DNA of 50,290 bases, taken from positions 1-50,290 of the forward strand of contig NZ_RCVM01000015.1 of assembly GCF_003686955.1 (NCBI RefSeq). Reading direction: 5' to 3'. Positions within the stretch are counted from its first letter, which is position 1. Every line of letters begins with the position of its first letter. Both the position numbers and the translations under genes were made by a program. The DNA comes from Streptococcus hillyeri. GTDB lineage: Bacteria; Bacillota; Bacilli; Lactobacillales; Streptococcaceae. Shown here piece after piece: positions 35,205-44,409 of this stretch. The notes beneath the pieces are model-generated. The model had not been told where the DNA came from and made no database searches. It saw only the letters and a program-made list of their open reading frames with translations.

Positions 35205-36160
35205 CTTCCTCTAATCTTCCTTTTTAATTTAATCATTAGATTTTTTGAACGCAATTTAAAATAATGCAAGTTGAAATTCTTCTTTTTAATATCTCCAAAA
35301 TTTTCCAATGTAACTTCTGAATATTCCAATTCTTCAAAAGCATTTGGGATAATCTTATAATATTGAGTATCCAAATTAATTTTTATTTCCATCGGTCTAG
35401 ACTGAAAATGCATATAAAGATACTCTTTTTGATATAGCTGATTATCTTGTAAAAAGTATTCATAAATACTACCGTTTTCATAAACGAATAAATGATTTTT
35501 ATTTTTGATAATCTCATACTTCTTCAATTCATGATTCCAATGAGTTAGATAGAAATTAGAAGTCTTAGTGTAGGTATTTGCCTCTAGTTCTTCTAGGTAT
35601 ATCTTTTTCCCATATTTTAATAAAATTGTATTGATACTTTCTGAAAACTCCTCGTCTAACGAATAGTTATTCTCAGAATCAGACAATTTATTCACAAATG
35701 ATTCTTCAGATAGCAATAATCGATTGATTTCTTGAGTATTTTTCACCAGAGAACAATGACCTAAAAAGAAAATTTTATCATATTCTTCCCCTAAAACTGG
35801 TTCTATCAACTTATCAAAATTTCCAAAAATAAGATCTGTATCACAGTATCCCCAATAGTCATATTCAGTAATTAGATCTGAAAATAACAAACCATATATA
35901 GGTCTTAAATCACAAAGCTTATAAGGCCTCTGAATCTGAATAGGTTGTTTTAAAACTTTTTCCGCTCTCTGATTTATCTCCCCTAGTGTAGAATAAATAA
36001 CTTTTACATTTCTGGGATAAATATATTTGGTCTTATCATCTGTTAAAATCAAAAAATTTGTACTCTGGTTCTTATTACATGAATTTAAAAACAATTGAAA
36101 ATAATTATTAAATTTACCAAAGTGGGCAATGATAAAAATTCTCTTCTTTTTAACCACCAT
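35198..36160 (-). CDS. DUF6625-like putative glycosyltransferase, copy 2
   Basis: 320 residues. FIIAHFGKFNNYFQLFLNSC, YKLCDLRPIYGLLF, YDYWGYCDTDLIFGNFDKLI and FFLGHCSLVKN repeat, with small changes, the motifs of the gene at 33240. The DTD motif is kept. The second half is more diverged. It overlaps GT2 genes on both sides (11 and 7 bases), so translation is coupled. Function inferred as for its paralogue. Confidence 0.7.
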   Translation of the reverse strand: MVVKKKRIFIIAHFGKFNNYFQLFLNSCNKNQSTNFLILTDDKTKYIYPRNVKVIYSTLGEINQRAEKVLKQPIQIQRPYKLCDLRPIYGLLFSDLITEYDYWGYCDTDLIFGNFDKLIEPVLGEEYDKIFFLGHCSLVKNTQEINRLLLSEESFVNKLSDSENNYSLDEEFSESINTILLKYGKKIYLEELEANTYTKTSNFYLTHWNHELKKYEIIKNKNHLFVYENGSIYEYFLQDNQLYQKEYLYMHFQSRPMEIKINLDTQYYKIIPNAFEELEYSEVTLENFGDIKKKNFNLHYFKLRSKNLMIKLKRKIRGRW

Positions 36161-37196
36161 TTCGTATTTTCCTAACTTGATACATCAACTGAACTAAAAA
36201 TATTAGTCCAGTTACATTCTTCATTTTGCACATTTGATAAAATAATTTCCAAATCGTTGGTAAATTAGAAAACTCAAAAGTCTTAAATTTTTCTCTATAT
36301 ATACTATTAGACAACAATTTCTCCAGCATTTGTACCTTAAATCTATAGTTTTCTCTAGAGTTAATGATGTTAGCCATTAAAGGAAATAGATTTAAAATCA
36401 CTCTATTATTCAACGATTCTCTAAATTCACATCCAAGATGATATTCATCAATAATAGCAAACATACTTTCATACAAGCGATGATGACGCTCACTCAATTC
36501 CTTATTATAGACAGTTGTTAAACTATTTTCATTATCTTTACGGTAATGATATCTAGTCGCACCGCAGTATGCAACATTTAAAGCTTGATTAAATACTTGA
36601 GCATTGTAGTACACATCCTCACTACCAATTAATTTTGTATCCGTAAATTTAATATGCCTAATCTTATCAAATGAGTATAATTTCCCCCAGACTGTATTTA
36701 ATCTTTCACTTGTTAATGGCTCTTTTAGTTGTATATTTGTCAACCCAAATATTCTTTGGTGAACATATCTATACATCTCCTCATCAGTTACAAAAGTTGG
36801 AATAATGCTACATTCTTCTGTTTTATTTCCATAAAATTTAGTAAATGGAAATAAAACAACATCTGCACCAGATGATTTTTGTAACAATATCAACTCCTCT
36901 ATGCAGTTTGTTTCAATAAAATCATCACCATCTACAAATAAAACAAATTCTCCCGAAACTTTTTCAAGCCCCGAATTCCTAGCCGATGACAGTCCTCCAT
37001 TTTCTTTTCTTAAATAGTAAAATCTATCATCAATTTGCGAAAAATCCTTAGCAATTTCTATAGAACAATCATCACTACCATCGTCTACTAAAATTACTTC
37101 AAAATTTCTATAAGTTTGTGATTGAATACTTTCCAAGCATTTTCTTAAATATTTTCCAACATTGTAAATAGGTACAATTACAGAAACTTTAGACAT
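36150..37196 (-). CDS. GT2-family glycosyltransferase (CpsJ-like)
   Basis: 348 residues. VSVIVPIYNVGKYLRKCLES, FEVILVDDGSDDCSIEIAKD and GEFVLFVDGDDFIETNC give the GT-A fold with the DGDD metal motif. SSARNSGLEKVSG fits the nucleotide-sugar area. The C-terminal third is helical and specific to capsule enzymes. It follows the polymerase gene by 12 bases and overlaps the next gene by 11. Donor sugar not predicted. Confidence 0.87.
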   Translation of the reverse strand: MSKVSVIVPIYNVGKYLRKCLESIQSQTYRNFEVILVDDGSDDCSIEIAKDFSQIDDRFYYLRKENGGLSSARNSGLEKVSGEFVLFVDGDDFIETNCIEELILLQKSSGADVVLFPFTKFYGNKTEECSIIPTFVTDEEMYRYVHQRIFGLTNIQLKEPLTSERLNTVWGKLYSFDKIRHIKFTDTKLIGSEDVYYNAQVFNQALNVAYCGATRYHYRKDNENSLTTVYNKELSERHHRLYESMFAIIDEYHLGCEFRESLNNRVILNLFPLMANIINSRENYRFKVQMLEKLLSNSIYREKFKTFEFSNLPTIWKLFYQMCKMKNVTGLIFLVQLMYQVRKIRNGG

Positions 37197-37208
37197 TTTT
37201 TCTCCCTA

Positions 37209-38315
37209 TCAATTTACTAAATATTCTAATATCGCATTCGACTCAATTAAAGGACGAACTAAACTATTAAACCCAGCAATTCCAGTTAACACATACATCA
37301 TCGTAAACATTGAAATCTGTAAACAAACTAGAATTAATAATATATTAAACGTATTTCTTTTTATTTTATAATCATTCACATCAAATAAATTCGCCATCAT
37401 AATAAAAACAAATAAGAACAGTAATCTTGGAAATCTAAAGAAAGTTGAATTATAAAATATAAACGGAATAAATATACTCATCCCTCCCGAAAACCACATC
37501 AATAGACGTCTAAGATCAGGATTTATTGAATTTTCTTTGAGTTGAAATTTATATATTTTATATGCAATTCCTACATACAGATAAGCAATTACAACATGGA
37601 TTCCTAATTTCCAAATACTAGTTTTTAGACTTTCATCTACTAAATATAAATTTAGTTTGCTACTTTCTATAAGAAAAGGGGCTATTCTAAATACTAGAGC
37701 AAAGAGAGAAAAAGACAACAGAGAAAAGTAAACAATAAACCTAAAATTAAATTCCTTATTCATCAAATAAATTGGGATTAAAAGTAAAAACATCAGAGCA
37801 AAACTTGAATGTAGCGTATAAGATACATAAATGAGTCCAGCAGAATATAGCCACCTTTTATAACTAACTTGATATCTCAAAGCTACTGGTACAATCCATA
37901 TAGCTATTACCATTGCTAAAAAAAAACGTTTTTGTATAATATTATCAACTAAAGGATAGATATTCCCTAAAGCTATTACAATATTCGGATTTTTTGAATA
38001 CTTTTTTATAAAAATCACGTAAGAAATCACACCACATGTTAATAAAACCATCAGAAATTCTTCCACTGTAAAAGATAAGCGATAAAACACATGGTTCAAT
38101 ATTTTCCATATTCCATCTCCGTAAAAATCTAATTTGACATTTTCTCTCCCAAAGGCATTAAACATCGCCACATATCCAATATAATCTGCACCTCCACGAT
38201 TAAAAGCAAATAAAATCCATAGCAATAAGGAGTTCATCACAAATACTATTTTCTCTTTAGGAAATAAAAAACTTAACAACAGTAATGAGATAAAAATCAA
38301 ATAAAAAATAACCAT
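37209..38315 (-). CDS. wzy: EpsG-family repeat-unit polymerase (Wzy-type)
   Basis: 368 residues with about ten hydrophobic segments and few charged residues. NRGGADYIGYVAMFNAFG in the first loop and YTLHSSFALMFLLLIPIYLM in the middle recall EpsG-type polymerases. It would join repeat units into chains on the outer face of the membrane. It is the only polymerase candidate in the locus. Strongly AT-rich. Sequence conservation in this class is weak, so the call rests partly on context. Confidence 0.75.
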   Translation of the reverse strand: MVIFYLIFISLLLLSFLFPKEKIVFVMNSLLLWILFAFNRGGADYIGYVAMFNAFGRENVKLDFYGDGIWKILNHVFYRLSFTVEEFLMVLLTCGVISYVIFIKKYSKNPNIVIALGNIYPLVDNIIQKRFFLAMVIAIWIVPVALRYQVSYKRWLYSAGLIYVSYTLHSSFALMFLLLIPIYLMNKEFNFRFIVYFSLLSFSLFALVFRIAPFLIESSKLNLYLVDESLKTSIWKLGIHVVIAYLYVGIAYKIYKFQLKENSINPDLRRLLMWFSGGMSIFIPFIFYNSTFFRFPRLLFLFVFIMMANLFDVNDYKIKRNTFNILLILVCLQISMFTMMYVLTGIAGFNSLVRPLIESNAILEYLVN

Positions 38316-38324
38316 TTTTTCTCC

Positions 38325-39473
38325 TCATAAATGACTATAAATTTCTCTCATTTGCTTATTGACACGAACAATATCATATTTTTTAGCCAATTCTATATTG
38401 TACCTTCCTATTTTTTCTCTTTTACCTTTATCAAGTAATAATAATATTCCTTTTGCAAATCCTGATATGTCATTCGCATTAAATTTATAACCTGTTTTCC
38501 CGTGGTAAGAATAATCATTAATTCCATGGCTATTAGATGTTAACAAGGGAAGACCTGCCGCCATAGCCTCCAATGCTGCTAGTCCTAGCCCTTCTCTCTT
38601 TGAAGGGAAGCAGAAAATATCACACTCATTTAAAATTTGAGGTATATCTTTTTGGTAACCAAGTAGGCGAACTTTATTGTCAAGGCCTCTACTTTTTATA
38701 TATCCTTCAACAGTTGATAATTGATTTCCTTGACCAACTATTAAATAGCTGACGTTCGCTAGCTTACTGGCTTCTAACGCTTTTACAATAGTTATGTGAT
38801 TTTTATTGATATTTACCTCACCTACAGAAACCAATACTATTTCATCTTTAGGTATATTATAAACTTCCCTAATTTGTAATAACTTCTCATCTTTATCGCA
38901 CTTCCTAATCTTCTCATATTCTATCCCCACTCCATTGATTTTATACACTCTTCTCGCTTTCAAGAAACGTTCTGCTAAATAATAATCTTCCTGATTAATT
39001 GTAATTAAAATATCCGTAAAATAAGAGCACAAATATTCCATTGGGTAATATAATAGCCAGTCTAGCGCACGTCCTCCTTTAAAAAAATGAAAACCATGAG
39101 CAGTGTAAACTATAGTCGCTTTAGTTTGTGCAAAAACTAATCTTGCAATAACCCCTCCTATTGGAGTATGACAATGCATAATAGAATAATTATATTGTTT
39201 ACTTATTTTTTTTAATTCAATAAACGATGCTATATGTTTTGTAAAGCCAAAAGGGTTCCTACTAAAGTCAATATGGAGGAAGACTACATTTTTAGCAACT
39301 AATTCTCTCTTTAGTTGCTCCATCCGATTATTAGAAATTGTATTTCCGTTTTCAAAATTTGCAGCAACATGAACAGTATACCCTTGTTCCTGTAGTAAAC
39401 GAATGTTATGCATATTAAACTGTTCTATCATTGAAGCAACAGTAGCTACAATCAATGCGTACTTTTTCCCCAT
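38325..39473 (-). CDS. GT4-family glycosyltransferase (EpsD-like)
   Basis: 382 residues of the GT-B type. The N-terminal half has MHCHTPIGGVIARLVFAQ and IVYTAHGFHFFKGG. The C-terminal half has VSVGEVNINKNH, LLGYQKDIPQILNECDIFCF and PSKREGLGLAALEAMAAGLP, with the E-x7-E donor-binding motif. It resembles the EpsD/CapM group that adds a sugar soon after the initiating transferase. It lies nine bases before the polymerase gene. Confidence 0.88.
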   Translation of the reverse strand: MGKKYALIVATVASMIEQFNMHNIRLLQEQGYTVHVAANFENGNTISNNRMEQLKRELVAKNVVFLHIDFSRNPFGFTKHIASFIELKKISKQYNYSIMHCHTPIGGVIARLVFAQTKATIVYTAHGFHFFKGGRALDWLLYYPMEYLCSYFTDILITINQEDYYLAERFLKARRVYKINGVGIEYEKIRKCDKDEKLLQIREVYNIPKDEIVLVSVGEVNINKNHITIVKALEASKLANVSYLIVGQGNQLSTVEGYIKSRGLDNKVRLLGYQKDIPQILNECDIFCFPSKREGLGLAALEAMAAGLPLLTSNSHGINDYSYHGKTGYKFNANDISGFAKGILLLLDKGKREKIGRYNIELAKKYDIVRVNKQMREIYSHL

Positions 39474-39483
39474 AATATACCTC

Positions 39484-40332
39484 CTATTCTCTTTCTGTTA
39501 ATATGATGGATTCTTCAAAATTTCGAATTTGATATTCAAAACAGTATTCAGACATGCTTTTTTCGTATATAAGATTTCCAAACAATTTATTTACTTGAGA
39601 AATAAATCGTAATTTATAAATCATCACATTTATTATAGAAGTTAAAAACGTATGTTTTTTATGGTATCTTCTAATACTAACAACCATTTCTCTAGTAGAA
39701 ATATATTCACTATTCTGTGGAAAATACACGCCTGAAAGTTCCATATCTACAAGCTGCTTTATAAACTCGGATAAATTATCAATAAAAATCATACTCCTTT
39801 GATTATCTATATTAGGAAAAACTAGGGTCCATTTTGATAACTTTGATAGCTTTGAATAATTTCCTTTAGAATCCTTCCCATAAACCATTGGAGGCCTAAC
39901 AATTGCAACTTGAAACTGTTTGCTGCACAATTCCTTTAATAGATACTCTGCTTCGAGTTTGGATTTCCCATAATGATTTTGAGGTTTTTCTTCCGTTTCT
40001 TTTGTAATTATTTTCTCATCACTATCATACACACTCATCGTGCTTAAAAAAATAAATTGTCTTACACCTGATTTTTTAGCAAGTTTAGCAAGCTTATGCG
40101 TTAAGTCTCTATTAACTTTATAATATATATCTGGATCTATATTTTTTTCATTCTTATGAACAATTCCAGCAACATGAAAAACTGCGTCATAATATGAAAA
40201 ATCATAATTCATCCAATTTGAATCTAACATATCCAGTGTATCAACTAGATATTGATTTTCAAATTGCGATAGCCATTTTTCAACCGAAGTACCTATATAA
40301 GAGTTTGCTCCTGTAATTAACACTTTTTTCAT
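39484..40332 (-). CDS. NAD-dependent sugar-nucleotide epimerase/reductase (SDR), possibly WbpV-like
   Basis: 282 residues. The Rossmann motif is VLITGANSYIGTSVEKWL and the catalytic set is FLSTMSVYDS with HYGKSKLEAE (YxxxK). VRPPMVYG follows. With the CapD-type dehydratase and initiating transferase next to it, it may reduce or epimerise a 4-keto sugar to UDP-QuiNAc or UDP-FucNAc, as WbpM-WbpV-type pairs do. This is inference from gene order. It ends ten bases before the GT4 gene. Confidence 0.75.
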   Translation of the reverse strand: MKKVLITGANSYIGTSVEKWLSQFENQYLVDTLDMLDSNWMNYDFSYYDAVFHVAGIVHKNEKNIDPDIYYKVNRDLTHKLAKLAKKSGVRQFIFLSTMSVYDSDEKIITKETEEKPQNHYGKSKLEAEYLLKELCSKQFQVAIVRPPMVYGKDSKGNYSKLSKLSKWTLVFPNIDNQRSMIFIDNLSEFIKQLVDMELSGVYFPQNSEYISTREMVVSIRRYHKKHTFLTSIINVMIYKLRFISQVNKLFGNLIYEKSMSEYCFEYQIRNFEESIILTERE

Positions 40333-40941
40333 TTATTTTTCCTTCTTTTGCCCAGTTCCACCTTCAACAACACCATCACTTTTAAGCACGCTAATAAAAG
40401 TACCAAAGAAACATTTCATATCAAACACAAAACTCATATTTTTAATATACTCACCGTCAAGTTTTGCTTTGACATCAATCTCAAGTTCATCTCTTCCATT
40501 GATTTGCGCCCAACCGGTTAATCCAGGCCGAACATCATTGGCTCCATATTTATCACGTTCCTCAATCAGATCATATTGATTCCAAAGAGCAGGTCTTGGT
40601 CCAATGATAGACATCTCACCTTTAAAAATATTAAACAATTGAGGTAATTCATCAAGACTTGTTTTACGTAAAAAGCCTCCGACTTTTGTAATCATAGCTG
40701 ACGGATCTTTCAAAAGATGAGTTGGCATATCTGAAGGTGCATTTACATACATACTCCTAAATTTATAAATTTGGAAATAAGTTTTTCCTTTACCAACTCG
40801 TTTTTGTTTAAATAATATTGGACCTTTTGAATCTAATTTAATCGCAATAACAATAATCAATAATATTGGACTCAACACTAGAATAGCCAAACCTGAAATA
40901 ATGACATCTAACATCCTTTTTATCTTTAAGTACATATTCAT
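40333..40941 (-). CDS. Initiating sugar-phosphate transferase (PglC/WcaJ C-terminal type)
   Basis: 202 residues with one N-terminal membrane helix (LDVIISGLAILVLSPILLII) and the bacterial sugar transferase domain: KQKRVGKGKTYFQIYKFRSM, LRKTSLDELPQLFNIFKGEM, SIIGPRPAL and RPGLTGWAQINGRDELE. It belongs to the short PglC-like class and puts the first sugar phosphate on undecaprenyl phosphate. Together with the dehydratase it probably loads an N-acetylated deoxy sugar. It lies one base upstream of the epimerase. Confidence 0.92.
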   Translation of the reverse strand: MNMYLKIKRMLDVIISGLAILVLSPILLIIVIAIKLDSKGPILFKQKRVGKGKTYFQIYKFRSMYVNAPSDMPTHLLKDPSAMITKVGGFLRKTSLDELPQLFNIFKGEMSIIGPRPALWNQYDLIEERDKYGANDVRPGLTGWAQINGRDELEIDVKAKLDGEYIKNMSFVFDMKCFFGTFISVLKSDGVVEGGTGQKKEK

Positions 40942-41010
40942 CTCCTCATTTTTTACCTTTTTAGAAGTCAGACTCCCCTGACCTCTAAGAAAGTAAAAAT
41001 AATTTACTTT

Positions 41011-42816
41011 CTACTCCTGTTTTGCAAATTCAATCAAACGTTCTTTTAACGTCACATTGTCTAGTTGCAATAGATTATCAATAAAACTTTCTACTTCTTC
41101 AATTGGTTTTGGTGTAACTTTACCAACAAAAATCTTTTCATGAATTTGTTCGCTCACACGCTCATCTGAAGACAACAACTCTTCATAGAGTTTTTCTCCA
41201 GGACGAATGCCAGTCTCTACTATGCCAATTTCTTTTTCAGTGTGTCCACTAAGTTTGATGACTTTTTTAGCCAAGTCAAGGATCTTAACTGGCTCCCCCA
41301 TGTCAAGAACAAATACTTCACCACCTTTAGCAAGGTAACCTGCTTGAATCACCAAGCGACTTGCCTCGGGTATAGTCATAAAGTACCGTGTCATTCGGAA
41401 GTCTGTTACAGTTAAGGGACCTCCTTGGGCAATCTGATCTTTAAAGACCGGAACGACACTGCCACGGCTTCCTAGAACATTACCAAAGCGAACAGCAACA
41501 AACTGAGTTTGACCTGCTTCATTTAAGCCAGTAACAATCATCTCTGCAACACGTTTGGTAGCACCCATAACATTTGGTGGGTTAACAGCTTTATCTGTAG
41601 ACACCATGACAAACTTAGCAACACCAGCAGCCTTAGCTGCTTCAGCAACATTTTTTGTTCCAAAAATATTATTTTTAACTGCCTCACGAGGATTGTATTC
41701 CATTAACGGCACATGCTTATGAGCAGCAGCATGATAGACTACATCTGGTCGATAATCAGTCATTAAACTAAAAATCAGGTCTCTATCTTGAATATCGGCA
41801 ATAATCGGTATAATTTCAAAGGTATCTTTGTACTTGTTTGTAAGTTCTCGATGAATGAGGTAAATCGAGTTTTCTCCATGCCCTAACAATAATAGTCGCT
41901 TAGGAGTAAACTGCGATATTTGACGACAAATTTCAGAACCAATTGATCCGCCAGCACCTGTCACAAGAACTGTCTTATCTGAGAAAAATTCACTTAATTG
42001 GCTTTGATCAAGCACGACTTCTTTTCGCCCCAAAAGGTCTGCAATATCAATTTCTTTCAATTGATTCGTGTTCACGTGTCCTAAAACTAGCTCCTCTACT
42101 AGAGGCATCACATTAACCGGAAGATTTATTTCCTGGCAGATATCTAGAATCGTTTCTTGCTCACTAGCAGTTATTGAGGGAATTGCAATCGTTAATTGAT
42201 CTACACCTAACTCTTGAACCAGTCTAGGAATATCAAAACGATTACCTAACACTTTAACACCGTGCAAGTAACTTCCTTTTTTATTTAAATCTTTATCTAA
42301 TATACCAACAATTTCAATATCGGTATCACTATTTTGAACCGTCCGAATAAAAATACTTCCTCCCGAACCGGCTCCGAGTACTAATGTTTTTTTCTTATTA
42401 GTTGTTTTATGTGACTTGTCTTTATAACCCCACTCGTAGATAAATCGCCATAATATTCTTGGTGTAATCAACAACGCATAAGATAGTAGGGCGCCTAAAA
42501 AAATGAAACGTAGGCTAAAAACATTAAAAACAAAAAAAGCAAGTCCTGTAAACAAGATATAACTAGAGACTACAGAAATCCCTACACTACCTAAACTTTT
42601 GTAGTCTGTAAAACGGTTGATAACCGAGAAAACCTTTAAAATATAGGCAATAATCAGATAAAATAACGGCAATAATACAATTGCAATCCTGAAATAATCC
42701 CTCGTAATATGCGTGATTACATCTAAAAAACTTTGGCTCAAATACAATGAGAAGATAATCAAAACCGTATCAAGCACCATTAAGATTATTTTTTTATGGT
42801 TTCGTGTTAGCATCAT
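41011..42816 (-). CDS. CapD/FlaA1-type nucleoside-diphosphate-sugar 4,6-dehydratase
   Basis: 601 residues. Four N-terminal membrane helices lie in the first 130 residues. A CoA-like Rossmann part follows (LVLGAGSGGSIFIRTV), then the catalytic SDR domain with VLVTGAGGSIGSEICRQI, YHAAAHKHVPLMEYNP and VSTDKAVNP. In ATKRVAEM the usual Tyr of YxxxK is Met, as in WbpM/PglF/FlaA1 enzymes. It should make a UDP-4-keto-6-deoxy-HexNAc from UDP-GlcNAc. It overlaps glf by four bases. Base composition is closer to the core genes than that of the block after it. Confidence 0.9.
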   Translation of the reverse strand: MMLTRNHKKIILMVLDTVLIIFSLYLSQSFLDVITHITRDYFRIAIVLLPLFYLIIAYILKVFSVINRFTDYKSLGSVGISVVSSYILFTGLAFFVFNVFSLRFIFLGALLSYALLITPRILWRFIYEWGYKDKSHKTTNKKKTLVLGAGSGGSIFIRTVQNSDTDIEIVGILDKDLNKKGSYLHGVKVLGNRFDIPRLVQELGVDQLTIAIPSITASEQETILDICQEINLPVNVMPLVEELVLGHVNTNQLKEIDIADLLGRKEVVLDQSQLSEFFSDKTVLVTGAGGSIGSEICRQISQFTPKRLLLLGHGENSIYLIHRELTNKYKDTFEIIPIIADIQDRDLIFSLMTDYRPDVVYHAAAHKHVPLMEYNPREAVKNNIFGTKNVAEAAKAAGVAKFVMVSTDKAVNPPNVMGATKRVAEMIVTGLNEAGQTQFVAVRFGNVLGSRGSVVPVFKDQIAQGGPLTVTDFRMTRYFMTIPEASRLVIQAGYLAKGGEVFVLDMGEPVKILDLAKKVIKLSGHTEKEIGIVETGIRPGEKLYEELLSSDERVSEQIHEKIFVGKVTPKPIEEVESFIDNLLQLDNVTLKERLIEFAKQE

Positions 42817-43970
42817 CTTTCTCCAAATTCCTTTTCAACACATTGCAAAGCTGCTGCGATGACTTGATGCATATCATAGTAACGGTACTGACCAAGTCTG
42901 CCCCCAAAAATGACATTTTTTTGCTGTTCAGCTAACTTTTTATACGCTTTGTAGAGATGATTATTTTCCTCATTATTTACTGGATAATAAGGTTCATCCC
43001 CCTTTTCCCAAGTTTTAGAATACTCTTTGGTAATAATGGTTTTATCTTGCGTGCCAAACTCAAAGTGTTTGTGCTCGATGATACGAGTATAAGGTGTCTC
43101 TGCATCAGTATAGTTAACCACAGCATTTCCTTGGTAGTTTTCCATATCAAAGGTTTCAGTTTCAAAGCGAAGACTACGGTATTCTAACTCTCCGAGCTCA
43201 TAATCAAAGAACTGGTCAATCATCCCTGTAAAGACAACTTTAGGGAAATTAGCAAGATACTCTTCCTTTTTAGCAAAGAAATCCACACCTTTTTCAACAT
43301 CAATATTATCCTGCGCAAGCATTTTTTCCACAATTTGAGTGTAACCACCAATTGGAATCCCTTGATAGGTATCGTTGAAATAGTTATTATCATAGGTTAA
43401 ACGAACCGGCAAACGACGAATGATGAAAGTAGGAAGCTCTGTTGTTGGTCTGCCCCATTGTTTTTCAGTGTAGTCTTTGATCAACTTCTCATAGATATCT
43501 GTACCTACCAATGAGATAGCCTGTTCTTCAAGATTCTCAGGAGTTTTACCATTCAGAACCGCACGTTGTTCCTCAATCTTAGCTTGTGCTTCTGCAGGTG
43601 TCACAACGCCCCATAACTTGTTGAAGGTGTTCATGTTAAATGGAAGGTTATAGATTTCACCCTTATAGTTAGCCACTGGGCTATTGGTGTAGCGATTAAA
43701 TTCTGCAAATTGATTCACATAGTCCCAAACATCTTTGTCAGAGGTGTGGAAGATATGTGCCCCATATTCATGGACTTGGATTCCTTCTACTTCTTTGGTG
43801 TAAATATTTCCTGCAATATGATCACGCTTTTCAATGACCTTAACTTTTTTTCCTTTTAAAGCAGCTTCATGTGCAAATACTGCTCCAAAAAGACCTGCAC
43901 CAACAACCAAATAATCATACATGCCAAAAGAAGAACTTTCTATGGCCACCTCTTCTTTTTCCATTAACAT
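42813..43970 (-). CDS. glf: UDP-galactopyranose mutase
   Basis: 385 residues. The FAD motif VVGAGLFGAVFAHEAALKG appears at residues about 21-39, then HIAGNIYTKEVEG and YGAHIFHTSDKDVW (conserved His), and RRLPVRLTYDNNYF. The C-terminal GRLGQYRYYDMHQVIAAAL is typical. It makes UDP-Galf, so galactofuranose is likely in a surface glycan. The start at 43970 has GAAAGG seven bases upstream. It adds 16 residues (MLMEKEEVAIESSSFG) not usual in the family, but the ATG at 43922 has no ribosome binding site. It is the first gene of the polysaccharide operon. Confidence 0.95.
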   Translation of the reverse strand: MLMEKEEVAIESSSFGMYDYLVVGAGLFGAVFAHEAALKGKKVKVIEKRDHIAGNIYTKEVEGIQVHEYGAHIFHTSDKDVWDYVNQFAEFNRYTNSPVANYKGEIYNLPFNMNTFNKLWGVVTPAEAQAKIEEQRAVLNGKTPENLEEQAISLVGTDIYEKLIKDYTEKQWGRPTTELPTFIIRRLPVRLTYDNNYFNDTYQGIPIGGYTQIVEKMLAQDNIDVEKGVDFFAKKEEYLANFPKVVFTGMIDQFFDYELGELEYRSLRFETETFDMENYQGNAVVNYTDAETPYTRIIEHKHFEFGTQDKTIITKEYSKTWEKGDEPYYPVNNEENNHLYKAYKKLAEQQKNVIFGGRLGQYRYYDMHQVIAAALQCVEKEFGER

Positions 43971-44036
43971 CCAAATACCTTTCTATTTCAGTGCTAGCCA
44001 TTTTTTGGCATGCACTTCTCCACAATAAGCATATCA

Positions 44037-44064
44037 ATTATAGCACAAATATCCCCTAAATCAA
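44037..44064 (-). promoter_or_regulatory. Promoter of the glf-neu polysaccharide operon
   Basis: On the minus strand TTGATT (44064-44059), a 16-base spacer and a perfect TATAAT (44042-44037), about 65 bases before the glf start. No other strong promoter was seen until neuA, and the genes are 0-12 bp apart, apart from 69 bp between the dehydratase and the initiating transferase. Confidence 0.65.
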
Positions 44065-44149
44065 AATTAACATTTGTTAACATCAATTCTATTGTATATT
44101 ATAGACATTTTGATAAGATTTGTTGAATATTTTAATCTGTTATCCTAAT

Positions 44150-44185
44150 TTGTCATTAATAAAATATTTTTTTTATTAATGACAA
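44150..44185. promoter_or_regulatory. Perfect 15-bp palindrome upstream of the polysaccharide operon
   Basis: TTGTCATTAATAAAA at 44150-44164 and TTTTATTAATGACAA at 44171-44185, loop TATTTT, lying about 85 bases upstream of the -35 box. No T run follows either arm, so a simple terminator is unlikely. A regulator-binding site or a structured 3' end of the preceding gene are the options. Confidence 0.5.
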
Positions 44186-44313
44186 TCACTCTTTTATTGA
44201 TTAAATATTCATATTTTTTCTAATACATCTTAATGGCAGAAAATATTTTTTAGACACAAGATTATTATATTATCCACAATTAAACCAACTCTGTCAACAC
44301 ATTCCATTAACTT

Positions 44314-44400
44314 CTTATACTTAACCAAATTCAAAAATTACTTTTTGTTTCTTTCTTAAAAGTGTGGATGCTCAATAAGAGAGGTCCGGATAATTTTACC
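44314..44400 (+). repeat. Hairpin-rich repeat, copy 4 (internally deleted)
   Basis: The first 60 bases (CTTAACCAAATTCAAAAATT, CTTTCTTAAAAGTGTGGATG) match the start of copy 1. The last part, GGTCCGGATAATTTTACCCC, resembles the end of copy 3. The modules between are gone. It lies just downstream of the AI-2E permease gene. Confidence 0.6.
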
Positions 44401-44409
44401 CCAACCTTC

